From contig NZ_JACHZE010000001.1 in the NCBI RefSeq assembly GCF_014193285.1, forward strand, positions 186,001 through 250,000: a stretch of 64,000 nt of DNA. The letters are read 5' to 3'. The notes beneath the pieces are model-generated. The model was not told the origin of the DNA and made no database searches. It saw only the letters and a program-made list of their open reading frames with translations. Positions within the stretch are counted from its first letter, which is position 1; every line of letters starts with the position of its first letter. The translations under genes and the position numbers were made by a program. Shown here piece by piece: positions 1-10,564 of the stretch. Origin of the DNA: Atlantibacter sp. RC6 (GTDB lineage Bacteria > Pseudomonadota > Gammaproteobacteria > Enterobacterales > Enterobacteriaceae).

Positions 1-416
1 TTCACGTCCTGCACCACACCGTGATAATCAACTTTAATATGATCTTTACTAATACTGACTACGCGCGCATCCGGGTAGCCCTGTAATGTTTCGCCAACAT
101 GATAAATCACCTGCTCCGCCCCTTGCTTAATGATGGTGGCTGAAAGATCGGCGTCATCGCTAAAAATAATCCCGCTAATATCTAACGCCAGTTTTGGCGC
201 GCTGGCCTGGGCAGCAGGTGCGGCTTCGACGACATTATACAGTGCCAGCGTGACAGGCGCGCTGGACGCAGCCACAGGAGCCGGCTGATGGACAGCTAAC
301 GCCTCGCGGGTTTGCGACCAGTGTTGTACGCCCAGCGCGGATTGAGCTATTCCAGCCAGGGCAATGACACCCAACAGACCCGGGAATAAATATTTTTTCA
401 CAGATGTATTTATCAT
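1..416 (-). CDS. gspC: Type II secretion protein GspC, N-terminal part (runs off left edge)
   Basis: GspC/PulC/OutC is the inner-membrane component of the type II secretion system that links the cytoplasmic-membrane platform to the outer-membrane secretin GspD. The visible 138 residues begin MINTSVKKYLF, with a single membrane-spanning helix (about residues 8-28), then an Ala/Pro-rich periplasmic linker. Next comes the homology region that contacts the secretin, starting near LALDISGIIFSDDADLS and including the HVGETLQGY segment. The C-terminal PDZ or coiled-coil part lies beyond base 1. It is transcribed leftwards, so the rest of a gsp operon should follow outside the window. The assignment rests on the HR-domain pattern; the gene cannot be called complete or functional from here. 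Confidence 0.8.
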   Translation of the reverse strand, partial: MINTSVKKYLFPGLLGVIALAGIAQSALGVQHWSQTREALAVHQPAPVAASSAPVTLALYNVVEAAPAAQASAPKLALDISGIIFSDDADLSATIIKQGAEQVIYHVGETLQGYPDARVVSISKDHIKVDYHGVVQDV

Positions 417-743
417 TTATTTCTCTATTTCACATAAAAAATGACGACCACCAATTAGCTCTATGAATAAATTGAGGCCACTTATTGAGAAATTATTTTA
501 TCAGCCAGTAATCCGAATCTCCAGGCGCAATTCGCCACGCAATTGAGTGCATTAATTATTTTTGCTTTACGTATAAATGAGTTAGCGGAGTGACCATTTT
601 TAAGCAGCAGAGAAAAGATGATTAAATAAAAATGAATTAAAAGTAATAAAATAACATTGCCCAGTGATTAATAACAATTTAGTCATTAATAACGGAGCAA
701 TTTACTTTTCAATAAAAGAGCGCCAACCGGCTTTCACATATCA
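417..743. other. AT-rich intergenic region upstream of gspC
   Basis: These 327 bases hold the presumed gspC promoter (minus strand) and the end of the fumD transcript. I found no open reading frame with a ribosome-binding site, no convincing KdgR-type box like the one at kduD, and no strong terminator, only a short GCC-GGTT-GGC hairpin followed by CTCTTTT next to fumD. Confidence 0.4.
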
Positions 744-965
744 TTAGCCGCGCGACGGCGTTAACGCTTCCAGCACTTTCTCCATCGCTTCTTCGGTTAG
801 CGCGCTGCGTTTGATCTTCTGGTTGGCAAGCGAGGTACGGACCACCCCGGCAATAACAATATGTTTAGGCTCCTGGCCGAGGTCGCGCATTTCCAGCACC
901 ACTTTACCCACTACCCGGCACATCTCCTGGTACAGTTCTTCATCTTTTCTGGCTTTATTGCTCAT
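744..965 (-). CDS. fumD: Fumarase D (YdhZ family)
   Basis: This 73-residue protein matches E. coli FumD (YdhZ, 69 aa) almost word for word in the core CRVVGKVVLEMRDLGQEPKHIVIAGV and then diverges slightly at the C-terminus. FumD is reported to have fumarase activity although it is far smaller than FumA, FumB or FumC; its physiological role is minor. In E. coli it lies immediately upstream of pykF, and here osmC and a small orphan gene have come between them. The start at 965 is the only ATG, preceded by a weak GTGGA. Cytoplasmic. Confidence 0.85.
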   Translation of the reverse strand: MSNKARKDEELYQEMCRVVGKVVLEMRDLGQEPKHIVIAGVVRTSLANQKIKRSALTEEAMEKVLEALTPSRG

Positions 966-1046
966 GCGTATCCACTTTCAATCGTCCAGTTTTAAATCGC
1001 GTCTGGAAAAGAACGGCCGCCCGGGGACGGGCAGCCTGGTTTTTGT

Positions 1047-1478
1047 TTAGTTTTTCAACGTGTAGTCGAGGGTAATTTCTGCGTTCAGCACTTTAGACAC
1101 CGGGCAGCCTTCTTTGGCTTTCTGAATGATCTCGTCGAATTCATTTTTATCGACGTCCGGTACCGAGACTTCACTGGTCAGCGCCACTTTGGTGATTTCG
1201 AAGCCCGCGCCCGCTTTATCCAGCGAAACGACGGCTTTGGTATCAATAGATTGCGCTTTATACCCCGCCTCGCCCAACATTAGCGAAAGCGCCATTGAGA
1301 AACAAGCCGCATGCGCCGCGCCAATCAGTTCTTCCGGGTTAGTGCCTTTTGCGCCTTCGAAACGGGTGTTAAAGCCGTAAGGCTGTTGGCTCAGCACGCC
1401 GCTCTCGGTGGTGACGGTGCCTTTGCCGCTTTTGATATCGCCTTCCCAGTGTGCCTGACCGCTTTTTTGAATCGTCAT
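1047..1478 (-). CDS. osmC: Osmotically inducible peroxiredoxin OsmC
   Basis: OsmC reduces organic hydroperoxides through a Cys-based mechanism and is induced by osmotic stress and entry into stationary phase. The 143 residues equal the E. coli length. Both redox cysteines are present: Cys59 in AAHAACFSMAL and Cys125 in EGCPVSKV. A strong AGGAGAG ribosome-binding site lies just upstream of the ATG at 1478. The upstream minus-strand sequence contains CTATACT (plus-strand 1510-1516), a typical sigma-S -10 element, in agreement with the known rpoS-dependent osmC promoter. In E. coli osmC is followed by bdm and sra near maeA; here it sits next to fumD and pykF, so the local order differs. Confidence 0.95.
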   Translation of the reverse strand: MTIQKSGQAHWEGDIKSGKGTVTTESGVLSQQPYGFNTRFEGAKGTNPEELIGAAHAACFSMALSLMLGEAGYKAQSIDTKAVVSLDKAGAGFEITKVALTSEVSVPDVDKNEFDEIIQKAKEGCPVSKVLNAEITLDYTLKN

Positions 1479-1509
1479 CGTTACTCTCCTGTTTCGGGAA
1501 CAAAGCCTA

Positions 1510-1516
1510 AGTATAG
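1510..1516 (-). promoter_or_regulatory. osmC -10 element (sigma-S type)
   Basis: The minus strand reads CTATACT followed by TAGG, about 30 bases before the osmC ATG, the same as the -10 of the known stationary-phase osmC promoter. Seen directly; sigma-S use is inferred from the family. Confidence 0.55.
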
Positions 1517-1655
1517 GAAAGAATAGTCAACCTGCCGGAGATGACGGCCAGATGAGGCGCCGATTAAATACGGAACATTAAATTTTATATCGTCAGTTTT
1601 TCTTCCGCTTTTCACCCGCCAGAATCAACACGTTGCCGAGAAAGGAGGAAAGAAG

Positions 1656-1799
1656 ATGATTGAACACTATCTGCAAAGCCTGAAACAGGTCTGGGCTAAC
1701 GAACCCCGCCCCCGGCGCCCTTCGCCGTTTTATTTGTCTCCCGAGCAGCGGATCCGCATTTTAAGAGAATTGCTGCGCCCGGTCGCTAAGGCTAAATAA
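1656..1799 (+). CDS. Small hypothetical protein, 47 aa
   Basis: A short reading frame starts at ATG 1656 behind a near-perfect ribosome-binding site (AAAGGAGGAA, 1641-1650) and ends at TAA 1799. The product begins MIEHYLQSLKQVW, is basic, and has a PRPRRPSP segment followed by a probable amphipathic helix (PEQRIRILRELLRP). It has no signal peptide or membrane helix. I do not recognise the family. It is divergent from osmC, with which it shares a 177-bp spacer, and points toward pykF. The strong Shine-Dalgarno sequence and helix-like composition suggest a real gene, perhaps a stress-induced small protein, but no function can be assigned. Confidence 0.6.
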   Translation: MIEHYLQSLKQVWANEPRPRRPSPFYLSPEQRIRILRELLRPVAKAK

Positions 1800-2250
1800 T
1801 CCGCAAACCCGGCGCATCTTGCGAGGTGCGTCGATAAATCGCAGACTGACGGATTTATTTCCCGCCTTCCAAACCCGCCAGTGAGCGCGCGATCACATTA
1901 TGATTAACAAAGTTTATTCAAACGCAACGCGCTGATAACAGACGATTGTGAAACTGCCTGAAACTTTTATGAAACAGCGTTTTCATTTTCTTTCCTGCTG
2001 CGTTTGCCTTATACTAGCGCCGTTTCTAACTTGAATGGTTTCAGCATATTGGACGGCCTTAAATCTTATAATGAATTTGCCTGCCTTTTCCCGGCTGAAA
2101 CTTCAGCATACATTCCTCTGCACGCTTTTTTGATGTCACCTATTCTTATACGGTGCCACCAGCGCTTTAAAACACCTGTTTCCGCCCAGGGCACACAATG
2201 CCGTGGGGTAAAAATCCCTTATCCTTCTCAACGTTAAGATTAGAACTGTC
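1800..2250 (+). other. pykF upstream region
   Basis: This 451-base non-coding stretch holds the end of the 47-codon gene, a GC-rich stem (GGCGCATC/GGTGCGTC, about 1809-1832, no T-run), and the pykF promoter with its Cra site. The mRNA leader between the promoter and pykF is unusually long (about 230 bases), as in E. coli. No gene is seen in it. Confidence 0.6.
2010..2045 (+). promoter_or_regulatory. pykF promoter -10 and Cra (FruR) operator
   Basis: A TATACT -10 hexamer lies at 2010-2015, placing the start site near 2022. At 2030-2045 stands CTTGAATGGTTTCAGC, whose reverse complement fits the Cra consensus GCTGAAWCGWTTCAGC with few mismatches. Its position just after +1 explains repression, and Cra repression of pykF is established in E. 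coli. The -35 is weak (TTTCTT-like). Confidence 0.7.
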
Positions 2251-3663
2251 ATGAAAAAGACCAAAATTGTTTGCACCATCGGCCCGAAAACCGAATCTGA
2301 AGAGATGCTGTCCAAAATGCTCGACGCGGGCATGAACGTCATGCGTCTTAACTTCTCCCACGGTGACTATGACGAGCATGGCCAGCGCATCAAAAACCTG
2401 CGCAACGTGATGGCTAAAACCGGTAAGAAAGCGGCCATTCTGCTGGATACCAAAGGTCCGGAAATCCGTACCATCAAACTGGAAGGCGGCAACGACGTTT
2501 CGCTGAAAGCGGGCCAGACCTTCACCTTCACCACCGATAAAACCGTCGTCGGCAACAACGAAACCGTTGCGGTCACCTATGAAGGCTTCACAAACGACCT
2601 GAGCGTCGGCAACACCGTACTGGTGGACGATGGTCTGATCGGCATGGAAGTCACCGCCATCGAAGGCAACAAGGTGATCTGTAAAGTCCTGAATAACGGC
2701 GACCTGGGCGAAAACAAAGGCGTTAACCTGCCAGGCGTTTCCATCGCTCTGCCGGCGCTGGCTGAGAAAGACAAAAAAGACCTGATCTTCGGTTGCGAGC
2801 AAGGCGTTGATTTCGTTGCTGCGTCCTTTATCCGTAAACGTTCCGACGTGGAAGAAATTCGCGCGCACCTGAACGCCAACGGCGGCGAAGCTATCCAGAT
2901 CATCTCCAAAATCGAAAACCAGGAAGGCCTGAACAACTTCGACGAAATCCTCGAAGCGTCTGACGGCATCATGGTTGCGCGTGGTGACCTGGGTGTGGAA
3001 ATCCCGGTTGAAGAAGTGATCTTCGCCCAGAAGATGATGATCGAGAAATGCGTGCGCGCCCGCAAAGTGGTGATCACCGCTACCCAGATGCTGGATTCGA
3101 TGATCAAAAACCCGCGCCCTACCCGCGCAGAAGCCGGTGACGTGGCGAACGCCATCATCGACGGCACCGACGCCGTGATGCTGTCCGGTGAGTCCGCGAA
3201 AGGGAAATATCCGCTGGAAGCGGTCACCATCATGGCGACCATCTGCGAGCGTACCGATCGCGTGATGCAGAGCCGCCTGGACAACCATAACGGCAACCGC
3301 AAACTGCGCATCACCGAGGCCGTGTGCCGTGGCGCGGTAGAAACCGCTGAAAACCTGGAAGCCAACCTGATTGTGGTTGCCACCCAGGGCGGTAAATCTG
3401 CGAAAGCGGTGCGTAAATATTTCCCGAACGCCACCATCCTGGCGCTGACCACCAACGAAATCACCGCGCGTCAGTTAGTGCTGAGCAAAGGCGTGGTACC
3501 ACAACTGGTGAAAGAGATCGCGTCTACCGATGACTTCTACCGTCTGGGTAAAGAAGCGGCGCTGGAAAGCGGCCTGGCAAATAAAGGCGACGTGGTGGTA
3601 ATGGTCTCCGGCGCACTGGTTCCGAGCGGCACCACCAATACAGCTTCCGTTCACGTTCTTTAA
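2251..3663 (+). CDS. pykF: Pyruvate kinase I
   Basis: PykF converts phosphoenolpyruvate and ADP to pyruvate and ATP, the last step of glycolysis; the E. coli enzyme is a tetramer activated by fructose 1,6-bisphosphate. The 470-residue product has the family length. Visible motifs are NFSHG (residues 34-38), DTKGPEIRT (66-74), the catalytic Lys220 in ISKIENQEG, and [12 protein letters not shown], which supplies the metal and substrate loop. The C-terminal effector domain ends in SVHVL. The gene is monocistronic, with a rho-independent terminator directly behind it. The Cra site upstream pairs it with ppsA at 29-31 kb, which carries a Cra site too and catalyses the opposite reaction. Confidence 0.98.
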   Translation: MKKTKIVCTIGPKTESEEMLSKMLDAGMNVMRLNFSHGDYDEHGQRIKNLRNVMAKTGKKAAILLDTKGPEIRTIKLEGGNDVSLKAGQTFTFTTDKTVVGNNETVAVTYEGFTNDLSVGNTVLVDDGLIGMEVTAIEGNKVICKVLNNGDLGENKGVNLPGVSIALPALAEKDKKDLIFGCEQGVDFVAASFIRKRSDVEEIRAHLNANGGEAIQIISKIENQEGLNNFDEILEASDGIMVARGDLGVEIPVEEVIFAQKMMIEKCVRARKVVITATQMLDSMIKNPRPTRAEAGDVANAIIDGTDAVMLSGESAKGKYPLEAVTIMATICERTDRVMQSRLDNHNGNRKLRITEAVCRGAVETAENLEANLIVVATQGGKSAKAVRKYFPNATILALTTNEITARQLVLSKGVVPQLVKEIASTDDFYRLGKEAALESGLANKGDVVVMVSGALVPSGTTNTASVHVL

Positions 3664-3688
3664 TTAAGCAACGTTAATTAATTCGCCA

Positions 3689-3715
3689 AAAAGCACCCTC
3701 GGGTGCTTTTTTTAT
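3689..3715 (+). terminator. pykF terminator
   Basis: Stem AAGCACCC-TC-GGGTGCTT (3691-3708) followed by a run of seven T. A standard rho-independent terminator. Confidence 0.9.
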
Positions 3716-4207
<492 letters not shown>

Positions 4208-4223
4208 TAGTACCTGTGTTAAG

Positions 4224-4253
4224 AATGGCGCACATTGTGCGCCATTTTTTTTG
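4224..4253 (+). terminator. lpp terminator
   Basis: Stem AATGGCGCAC-ATT-GTGCGCCATT (4224-4246) followed by a T-run. It also lies between the convergent lpp and ldtE genes. Confidence 0.9.
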
Positions 4254-4271
4254 CCCTTCGTTTAGGCCCCG

Positions 4272-5321
4272 TCACTGCATCACCACGCCGTTTTGCCCAC
4301 TCACCAGAGAAATGTCCTGTTGCGACTTCACCGCTTGCTGTGGCTGCGTTTTGACGCTCTGGATCGGCGCAATGGGCGCTAAGCCAGACGGCTTGCTCTG
4401 CATACCGCTGACGTCCACCGGATAGCCTGCCCGCCGGGTGATGGCATTATCCACCGCCATGCTGTCAGTGCGCCCATCGTCAATGAATTGCCCAAAGGCG
4501 GCATTAATCGCAATAGGCAGGGTTTGCGGATTGTCCCAGTCGTTTTTCGATAGCGGCTGATGCACTTCAACATAGCGTTTGCCGTCCGGCTCAACGCTGT
4601 ACTTCACCGGCTCATCAATAATCTGCACGCGAGTCCCCCACGCCGCCTGGCTAAACAGCGCTTTGATATCCGGCGCGCGCATGCGGATACAGCCGGAACT
4701 GACCCGCATCCCGATGCTGCTGCGCACGTTGGTGCCATGGATCAGATACTCCCCGCCGCCCTCTTCCAGACGCAGCGCATAGCGCCCCAGCGGGTTATTG
4801 GGCCCGGCCGGGATCACCGCCGGCAGTTTAATGCCCTGCGCCAGCGAGCGCGCCCGGATATTGGCGGTCGGCGTCCAGGTCGGATTAGGGATTTTCTGGC
4901 TGATGCGGGTGACCATCACCGGCGTTTCACGCCCTAACTGACCAATCCCCAGCGGATAGACCTCCACCCGGTTTTGCCCTGGCGGATAGTAGTACAGCCG
5001 CAGCTCCGCCAGATTAATCACAATCCCCTCGCGCGGGGTATCCGGCAGGATCATTTGCGAGGGGATAATCAATGGCGTGCCCGGTTTCGGCAGCCAGGGG
5101 TCGACGGTATTGTTGGCCTCAATCAGTGACAGCACGCCGGTTTCAAACTTCTCGGCAATGTATTCGAGGCTTTTGCCGTCATTGGGCACGACATAGGTTT
5201 GGTTATGCCCAATGATACGGCTGCCTGGCGGCGGCAGCGGATAATCCACGGCATACGCCGCCTGTGAGGCACCCAGTAGTATTGATAATGTTATTGGAGT
5301 TAAAGAGACCGCGCGTTTCAT
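4272..5321 (-). CDS. ldtE: L,D-transpeptidase LdtE (YnhG)
   Basis: LdtE is a periplasmic YkuD-family transpeptidase that makes 3-3 (mDAP-mDAP) crosslinks in peptidoglycan. The 349-residue protein has a signal peptide cut after QAAYA (residue 24), a LysM-like binding segment (about 40-90, [20 protein letters not shown]), and the catalytic domain with the HGT...SSGCIRM motif: His195 and nucleophile Cys211. Family members often have SHGC; SSGC is the LdtE form. The start at 5321 (MKRAVSL) was chosen over an in-frame codon 51 bases upstream because it restores a normal signal peptide and is preceded by ACAGGAAAT. Convergent with lpp. Confidence 0.93.
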   Translation of the reverse strand: MKRAVSLTPITLSILLGASQAAYAVDYPLPPPGSRIIGHNQTYVVPNDGKSLEYIAEKFETGVLSLIEANNTVDPWLPKPGTPLIIPSQMILPDTPREGIVINLAELRLYYYPPGQNRVEVYPLGIGQLGRETPVMVTRISQKIPNPTWTPTANIRARSLAQGIKLPAVIPAGPNNPLGRYALRLEEGGGEYLIHGTNVRSSIGMRVSSGCIRMRAPDIKALFSQAAWGTRVQIIDEPVKYSVEPDGKRYVEVHQPLSKNDWDNPQTLPIAINAAFGQFIDDGRTDSMAVDNAITRRAGYPVDVSGMQSKPSGLAPIAPIQSVKTQPQQAVKSQQDISLVSGQNGVVMQ

Positions 5322-5371
5322 ATAATTATTTCCTGTGTTCACCGGCAGAACGCCGGAATGCTGAAAGAACA

Positions 5372-5391
5372 CGAGGCGATAAATCGCCTCG
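5372..5391 (-). terminator. Inverted repeat ending the suf operon
   Basis: A perfect inverted repeat CGAGGCGAT-AA-ATCGCCTCG between sufE and ldtE. On the minus strand it is followed by TGTTCTTTC rather than a clean T-run, so it is a weak terminator or an mRNA end-protecting hairpin. Confidence 0.55.
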
Positions 5392-5421
5392 CATAACAGG
5401 ATGAAAGCAATCTCTTTGAGT

Positions 5422-5838
5422 TTAGCTAAGTTCTGCGGCCCTGGCGCGAATTGCGCGGATCATCGCTTCAAGCCCCTGCGAGCGGGACGGAGTGAGGTGT
5501 TGCGTCAGCGCCATTTGTTCAAACCACGGGCGCACGTCAAAGGCGACAATGTCCTGAGCGGTCATTTGCTGATACAGCGCGAACACCACCGCGATCAGCC
5601 CTTTGACGATGGCAGCGTCGCTGTCGCCCTGCAATTCAATCACGCCGTCATCGCGCTGAGTCAGCACAATCCATACCTGGCTCTGGCAGCCCTGGATTTT
5701 ATTTTGCGCGCTGTGCGCCTCGTCGCTGAGCGCAGGCAGGCGCTGCCCCAGCTCAATGATGTAGAGATACTTTTCTTCCCAGTTGGCGCAGCGATTAAAG
5801 TTGCGCAGCAGTTTGTCACGTTCCGGCAAGGTTGCCAT
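5422..5838 (-). CDS. sufE: Cysteine desulfuration protein SufE
   Basis: SufE accepts persulfide sulfur from SufS on its active Cys51 (motif GCQSQVW) and passes it to the SufBCD scaffold for Fe-S cluster assembly under iron limitation or oxidative stress. The product is 138 residues, exactly the E. coli length, when the ATG at 5838 is used; a GTG one codon upstream is also possible, but the GGGAG ribosome-binding site is spaced better for the ATG. It is the last gene of the suf operon, 13 bases after sufS. Cytoplasmic. Confidence 0.95.
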   Translation of the reverse strand: MATLPERDKLLRNFNRCANWEEKYLYIIELGQRLPALSDEAHSAQNKIQGCQSQVWIVLTQRDDGVIELQGDSDAAIVKGLIAVVFALYQQMTAQDIVAFDVRPWFEQMALTQHLTPSRSQGLEAMIRAIRARAAELS

Positions 5839-5851
5839 CACAATCTCCCTG

Positions 5852-7072
5852 TTAGCCCAACAGGCGGTGGATGCGGATTAACCCCGCCACCAGCCTGTCG
5901 ACCTCTTCTTCGGTGTTGTACATCGCCAGCGATGCGCGGCACATGGCCGGTACGCCGTAAAAATCCATCAGCGGCATGGCGCAGTGGTGACCGGTGCGCA
6001 CCGCGATGCCGTAGTTATCCAGAAAGCTCCCGACGTCATAGGCGTGATGCTTGCCCAGATTAAAAGCGATGACGCCAAGCCGCGACGCGGGGCCATACAG
6101 CGTTAAATCCGGCACTTTCGCGAGTTCGTCCAGGGCGTAGCGCATCAGCGTCTGCTCATATTCGCCAATGTTCTCCAGCCCGATTTTCCCGACATACTCG
6201 ATCGCCGCGCCCAGACCGATAATCCCGGCGGTATTCGGCGTCCCGGCTTCGAAGCGCCACGGGGCCGCCGTCCAGGTAGTGCCTTCAGTCAGGCTGACGG
6301 TGGCGATCATCGCCCCGCCCCCTTCCCACGGCGGCATGGCCTGTAAAATCGCTTCTTTGACATACAGCACGCCGATACCCGTCGGCCCGTAGAGTTTATG
6401 GCCGGAAAACACATAGAAATCGCAGTCCAGCGCCGTGACGTCGATAGCGTGATGCATCACCGCCTGGGCGCCGTCAATCAGCACTTTCACACCCGACTGG
6501 TGCGCCAGCTTAATCATTTCAGCTATCGGGTTTTCGGTACCCAACACGTTGGACACCTGGGTAATGGCCAACAGTTTGGTGTTGGCATCTATCAGCGCCG
6601 GCAACTGTTCAAGCTTGAGCGTGCCGTCCTGATTCAGCGGGATCACCCGCAATTCTGCCCCGGTGCGTTTGCACAGCATCTGCCACGGCACGATATTGGC
6701 ATGGTGCTCCATCGTGGAGATGATGATGTTATCCCCGGCGGAGACCGCGCTCATACCCCAACTGTTAGCCACCAGGTTAATCCCCTCGGTGGTACCACGC
6801 ACAAACACGATCTCTTCCGGCGATTTTGCGCCAATAAAGCGCGCCACCTGGCTGCGCACGTTTTCCATTCGCTCGGTGGCCTCGGCGCTCAGGGTATGAA
6901 TGCCCCGATGCACCGCCGCGTAACCGTGGCGATAGAGTTCCGACTGCGCATCAATCACCGCGTTGGGTTTCTGCGCGCTGGCGGCGCTGTCGAGATAGGC
7001 CAGCGGTTGCCCGTTGACTTCGCGGGTCAGTACCGGGAAATCGGCGCGCACCTGTTCAACGTTATAACTCAT
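5852..7072 (-). CDS. sufS: Cysteine desulfurase SufS
   Basis: SufS is the PLP-dependent class V enzyme that removes sulfur from L-cysteine, giving alanine and an enzyme persulfide which SufE collects. The 406 residues match the family length. Lys226 ([10 protein letters not shown]) binds PLP, Cys364 in RTGHHCAMP is the catalytic persulfide carrier, and HHANIVPW (His123-His124) lies at the cofactor. The start codon overlaps the sufD stop by 4 bases (ATGA type), implying translational coupling. Works with SufE and SufBCD in the cytoplasm. Confidence 0.97.
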   Translation of the reverse strand: MSYNVEQVRADFPVLTREVNGQPLAYLDSAASAQKPNAVIDAQSELYRHGYAAVHRGIHTLSAEATERMENVRSQVARFIGAKSPEEIVFVRGTTEGINLVANSWGMSAVSAGDNIIISTMEHHANIVPWQMLCKRTGAELRVIPLNQDGTLKLEQLPALIDANTKLLAITQVSNVLGTENPIAEMIKLAHQSGVKVLIDGAQAVMHHAIDVTALDCDFYVFSGHKLYGPTGIGVLYVKEAILQAMPPWEGGGAMIATVSLTEGTTWTAAPWRFEAGTPNTAGIIGLGAAIEYVGKIGLENIGEYEQTLMRYALDELAKVPDLTLYGPASRLGVIAFNLGKHHAYDVGSFLDNYGIAVRTGHHCAMPLMDFYGVPAMCRASLAMYNTEEEVDRLVAGLIRIHRLLG

Positions 7073-8340
7073 GCCTCACCTCCCAGGCGCGCCTCGATTC
7101 GGGCCAGCACCTGCTGTTTTAACGTCGCATCGGTTACTGATTCAGTCAGTTCAGCGGCAAAAGCGTAAATGATCATCTTCTGGGCCGATAACTGGTCGAT
7201 CCCGCGCGAGCGCAGATAGAACATCTGCTCGTCGTCAATGCGCCCGACAGTGGCGCCGTGGCTGCACTTGACGTCGTCGGCGTAAATCTCCAGCTGCGGC
7301 TTGGTATCCACTTCCGCAAGACGCCCCAACAGCAGGTTGTTGTTGGTCATCTGTCCGTCTGTTTTCAGCGCATGCTTCGCCACTTTAATCAGCCCATTGA
7401 ACACCGCTTTACCGCGATCCCGGGCGATGACTTTATGCAGCTGGCGGCTGTTGCAGTAGCCCTTGTTATGTTCAAGCCAGGTGCGGCTGTCACACACTTC
7501 GTTATTCACCGGCAGCGCCAGGCTGTTGAGCCGCAGGGTGATGTTTTCACCGTTGAGCTGGGTGCTGGTATTGTGGCGCAGCACTGCGCCGCCCAGCAGG
7601 AAACTGCTGCTCAGCACCGACGCGTCCTGCTCCAGCAGCAGATCGTTATGGGCAAAGTGGTGGCACACCGGGTTTTCGAACGCCAGTTTATAGTGATGCA
7701 ACTGGCTGTTGGCCCCGCCTTCAATGGTCAGGCGTGAGCCGGTAAAGTGGCGCAGCGCGTCAAGGCTGACGTAGTGCTCATACACCGTGGCCTGCGCCCC
7801 GCTCTCCAGCACCAGATGGTGTCGGTAGTGGGCCGTGCTGATCTCATCGCCATCGCGCCCGCTGCTCAGGTGCATTAACAGCAGCGGCTTTTCTGGCTGC
7901 TGGTTGCGCTTGACGCGGATATGGGTCACCGCGCGCGCCAGGCTCTCCGTCAGGTGCAAAAACACCTCCGGTTGAACGGCAGCCGGCAGGCTGTCGCGCT
8001 GGTCGTTAACAGCGATCTCGAATCCACTGTTACTGGCGTCATCGCTCAGGGAGGGAGCATATTCACCGTCAACGAACACCAGCCTGATGGCCTCTACCGG
8101 CAGGGCCAGACGCTGAACCTGCGCCGCCTCCACCGGCTGGCGCGCCGGCGCCACGAAATTACGCTCAAGCAGGCCGTTCAGCGGGGTATATTTCCAGTTT
8201 TCATGTTTACGCCCCGGCAGCCCTTCGCGCAGCAGTTGTTGCAGGTGCTCCTGCGCCTGGGGTGAGCGCGTGTCGCCCTCGGCCTCAAACAGGCGGTGCC
8301 ATTGTTGCAGTGCGTTAGCGTTGTTCGGTAAGCCAGCCAT
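7069..8340 (-). CDS. sufD: Fe-S assembly protein SufD
   Basis: SufD pairs with SufB to form the beta-helix scaffold that, with the SufC ATPase dimer, builds Fe-S clusters; it is needed for iron entry. The protein is 423 residues with the SufB/SufD core toward the C-terminus ([22 protein letters not shown] and [23 protein letters not shown], containing the conserved His of this family). Its start lies inside the end of sufC (26-base overlap) and its end overlaps sufS by 4 bases, so the three are tightly coupled. The N-terminal third is more variable, as expected for SufD. Confidence 0.96.
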   Translation of the reverse strand: MAGLPNNANALQQWHRLFEAEGDTRSPQAQEHLQQLLREGLPGRKHENWKYTPLNGLLERNFVAPARQPVEAAQVQRLALPVEAIRLVFVDGEYAPSLSDDASNSGFEIAVNDQRDSLPAAVQPEVFLHLTESLARAVTHIRVKRNQQPEKPLLLMHLSSGRDGDEISTAHYRHHLVLESGAQATVYEHYVSLDALRHFTGSRLTIEGGANSQLHHYKLAFENPVCHHFAHNDLLLEQDASVLSSSFLLGGAVLRHNTSTQLNGENITLRLNSLALPVNNEVCDSRTWLEHNKGYCNSRQLHKVIARDRGKAVFNGLIKVAKHALKTDGQMTNNNLLLGRLAEVDTKPQLEIYADDVKCSHGATVGRIDDEQMFYLRSRGIDQLSAQKMIIYAFAAELTESVTDATLKQQVLARIEARLGGEA

Positions 8341-9061
8341 AGCCTTGCTCCTCCAGTTGTTTCACCAGGGTGAAATCGCCGGATTTCACAATGCGCCCCT
8401 GATAAAGCACATGTACATAGTCAGGCTTGATGTAATCAAGAATACGCTGGTAGTGGGTCACGATGATGAACGAGCGCTTGCCGTCACGCAAAGCGTTTAC
8501 GCCGTCCGCCACAATCTTCAGAGCGTCAATGTCCAGCCCGGAGTCGGACTCATCCAGAATACACAGATCCGGCTCCAGCACCGCCATTTGCAGAATGTCG
8601 TTACGCTTTTTCTCACCGCCGGAAAACCCGACGTTGACCGAACGGGTCAGCAAATCTTCCGGCATCTTCAGCAGCTTGATTTTTTCTTCCATCAGGTCCT
8701 GGAAATCGAAGCGATCCAGTTCCTCCTGGCCGCGGTATTTGCGCACTGCGTTCAGCGCGGTTTGCAGGAAGAACTGGTTACTGACGCCCGGGATCTCAAC
8801 CGGATACTGAAACGCCATAAAAATGCCTTCCCCGGCGCGATCTTCCGGGTCTAACTCCAGCAGGTCTTTGCCTTTGAAATGCACCTCGCCGCCGGTGACT
8901 TCATAATCTTCACGTCCCGCCAGGGTCGCCGACAGGGTGCTCTTCCCGGAACCGTTCGGCCCCATGATGGCGTGCACTTCGCCTGGCCGCACATCGAGGG
9001 ATAAACCACGCAGGATCTGCTTATCTTCAACGCTAACTTCTAAATCTTTAATACTTAACAT
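8315..9061 (-). CDS. sufC: Fe-S assembly ATPase SufC
   Basis: SufC is the ABC-type ATPase that dimerises on SufB-SufD and drives the shape change needed for cluster assembly; it is soluble and not a transporter. The 248-residue protein shows Walker A GPNGSGKST (residues 34-42), the ABC signature GFSGGEKKR, and Walker B LCILDESDSGLDID, followed by the switch region IIVTHYQ. It lies 16 bases after sufB and overlaps sufD by 26 bases. Confidence 0.97.
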   Translation of the reverse strand: MLSIKDLEVSVEDKQILRGLSLDVRPGEVHAIMGPNGSGKSTLSATLAGREDYEVTGGEVHFKGKDLLELDPEDRAGEGIFMAFQYPVEIPGVSNQFFLQTALNAVRKYRGQEELDRFDFQDLMEEKIKLLKMPEDLLTRSVNVGFSGGEKKRNDILQMAVLEPDLCILDESDSGLDIDALKIVADGVNALRDGKRSFIIVTHYQRILDYIKPDYVHVLYQGRIVKSGDFTLVKQLEEQGYGWLTEQR

Positions 9062-9077
9062 TTCGTATCCTTATGGC

Positions 9078-10562
9078 TTAACCGACGCTGTGCTCAAGGC
9101 TAATGGCTAATAATTTTTGGGCTTCCACCGCGAACTCCAGCGGCAATTCGGAGAACACATCCTTACAGAAGCCATTGACGATCATTGAGATGGCGTCGTC
9201 TTCACTGATGCCGCGTTGCAGACAGTAGAACAACTGGTCTTCGCCGATGCGCGAGGTAGTGGCTTCATGCTCCAGCTGCGCCGAGTTGTTGCGGCACTCC
9301 ACATACGGGAAGGTATGCGCCCCACAATCCGGGCCAATCAGCATCGAGTCGCACTGGGTAAAGTTACGCGCGTTGGTGGCGGTGGGCATGATTTTCACCA
9401 GCCCGCGGTAGCTGTTCTGACTGTGCCCCGCCGAAATCCCTTTCGAGATGATGGTCGATTTGGTGTTTTTGCCAATGTGGATCATCTTGGTGCCGGTATC
9501 GGCCTGCTGGTGCCCACTGGTCAGCGCCACCGAGAAAAATTCGCCGATAGAGTTATCGCCGCGCAGAATGCAGCTCGGGTATTTCCAGGTGATGGCGGAG
9601 CCGGTCTCGGACTGGGTCCACGACATCTTGCTGTTCTCGCCTTCACACAGCGCGCGCTTGGTGACGAAGTTTAAAATCCCGCCGGTGTTGTTATCGCCGG
9701 GGAACCAGTTCTGCACCGTGGAGTATTTCACCTCCGCGTCTTTATGGATGATCACCTCCACGACCGCCGCGTGCAGCTGGTAGCTGTCGCGCACCGGGGC
9801 GGAGCAGCCTTCGATATAGCTGACGTAGCTGCCTTCGTCGGCAATCAGAATGGTGCGTTCGAACTGGCCGGTTTTTTCCGCGTTGATGCGGAAATAGGTC
9901 GACAGCTCCATCGGGCAGCGCACCCCTTTCGGGATATAGATAAAGGTGCCGTCAGAAGCCACCGCCGCGTTAAGCGCCGCGAAGAAGTTGTCGTTAGAGG
10001 GCACAACGGTGCCCAGATACTGGCGAACCAACTCCGGGAACTCGTGGATAGCCTCGCCGAAGGAGCAGAAGATAATCCCCTGGTCGGCCAGCTTTTCGCG
10101 ATAGGTAGTCGCGACCGATACCGAGTCAAAAATGGCGTCCACCGCCACCTCTTTGCCCTCGCGCACCGGCACGCCAAGTTGATCGAACGCTTTTTCCACT
10201 TCATCGGTTAAATAGCTGTTGCTGCCGGTCTGCTGCACCGCGCCCGGCTGGGATTCGCAGTTATCATCGCAATTGCCGCAGGACGGCGCGGAATAATAGC
10301 TGTAATCCTGGTAGTTCAGCTTATCGTAATGGGCTTTAAGCCAGTGCGGCTCCTCCATCTCCAGCCACGCGTGCCAGGCATTGAGACGGAATTCCAGCAT
10401 CCAGTCGGGTTCGTTACGGCGCGCAGAGATCGCCCGCACCACCTCTTCGTTGATGCCTTTCGCCAGCTCATCGGTCTGTAACCGGGTAAAAAAGCCCTCT
10501 TTATAATTGAGGTGCCCGGTCCAGGTTTTGACATCATCAGTTGCTTCAGTATTACGAGACAT
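9078..10562 (-). CDS. sufB: Fe-S cluster scaffold SufB
   Basis: SufB is the main scaffold of the SUF system and receives sulfur from SufE within the SufBC2D complex. The start at 10562 gives [14 protein letters not shown], the same N-terminus as in E. coli, and 494 residues. An upstream in-frame codon (10604) would add 14 residues that overlap the end of sufA and is rejected. Conserved features include the [12 protein letters not shown] segment, [21 protein letters not shown], and [27 protein letters not shown], which contains the core sulfur-transfer cysteine. It is spaced 2 bases from the sufA stop codon. Confidence 0.97.
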   Translation of the reverse strand: MSRNTEATDDVKTWTGHLNYKEGFFTRLQTDELAKGINEEVVRAISARRNEPDWMLEFRLNAWHAWLEMEEPHWLKAHYDKLNYQDYSYYSAPSCGNCDDNCESQPGAVQQTGSNSYLTDEVEKAFDQLGVPVREGKEVAVDAIFDSVSVATTYREKLADQGIIFCSFGEAIHEFPELVRQYLGTVVPSNDNFFAALNAAVASDGTFIYIPKGVRCPMELSTYFRINAEKTGQFERTILIADEGSYVSYIEGCSAPVRDSYQLHAAVVEVIIHKDAEVKYSTVQNWFPGDNNTGGILNFVTKRALCEGENSKMSWTQSETGSAITWKYPSCILRGDNSIGEFFSVALTSGHQQADTGTKMIHIGKNTKSTIISKGISAGHSQNSYRGLVKIMPTATNARNFTQCDSMLIGPDCGAHTFPYVECRNNSAQLEHEATTSRIGEDQLFYCLQRGISEDDAISMIVNGFCKDVFSELPLEFAVEAQKLLAISLEHSVG

Positions 10563-10564
10563 AA

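Noticed and set aside
2167..3288. 373-codon open frame opposite pykF
   Set aside because: Antisense shadow of pykF.
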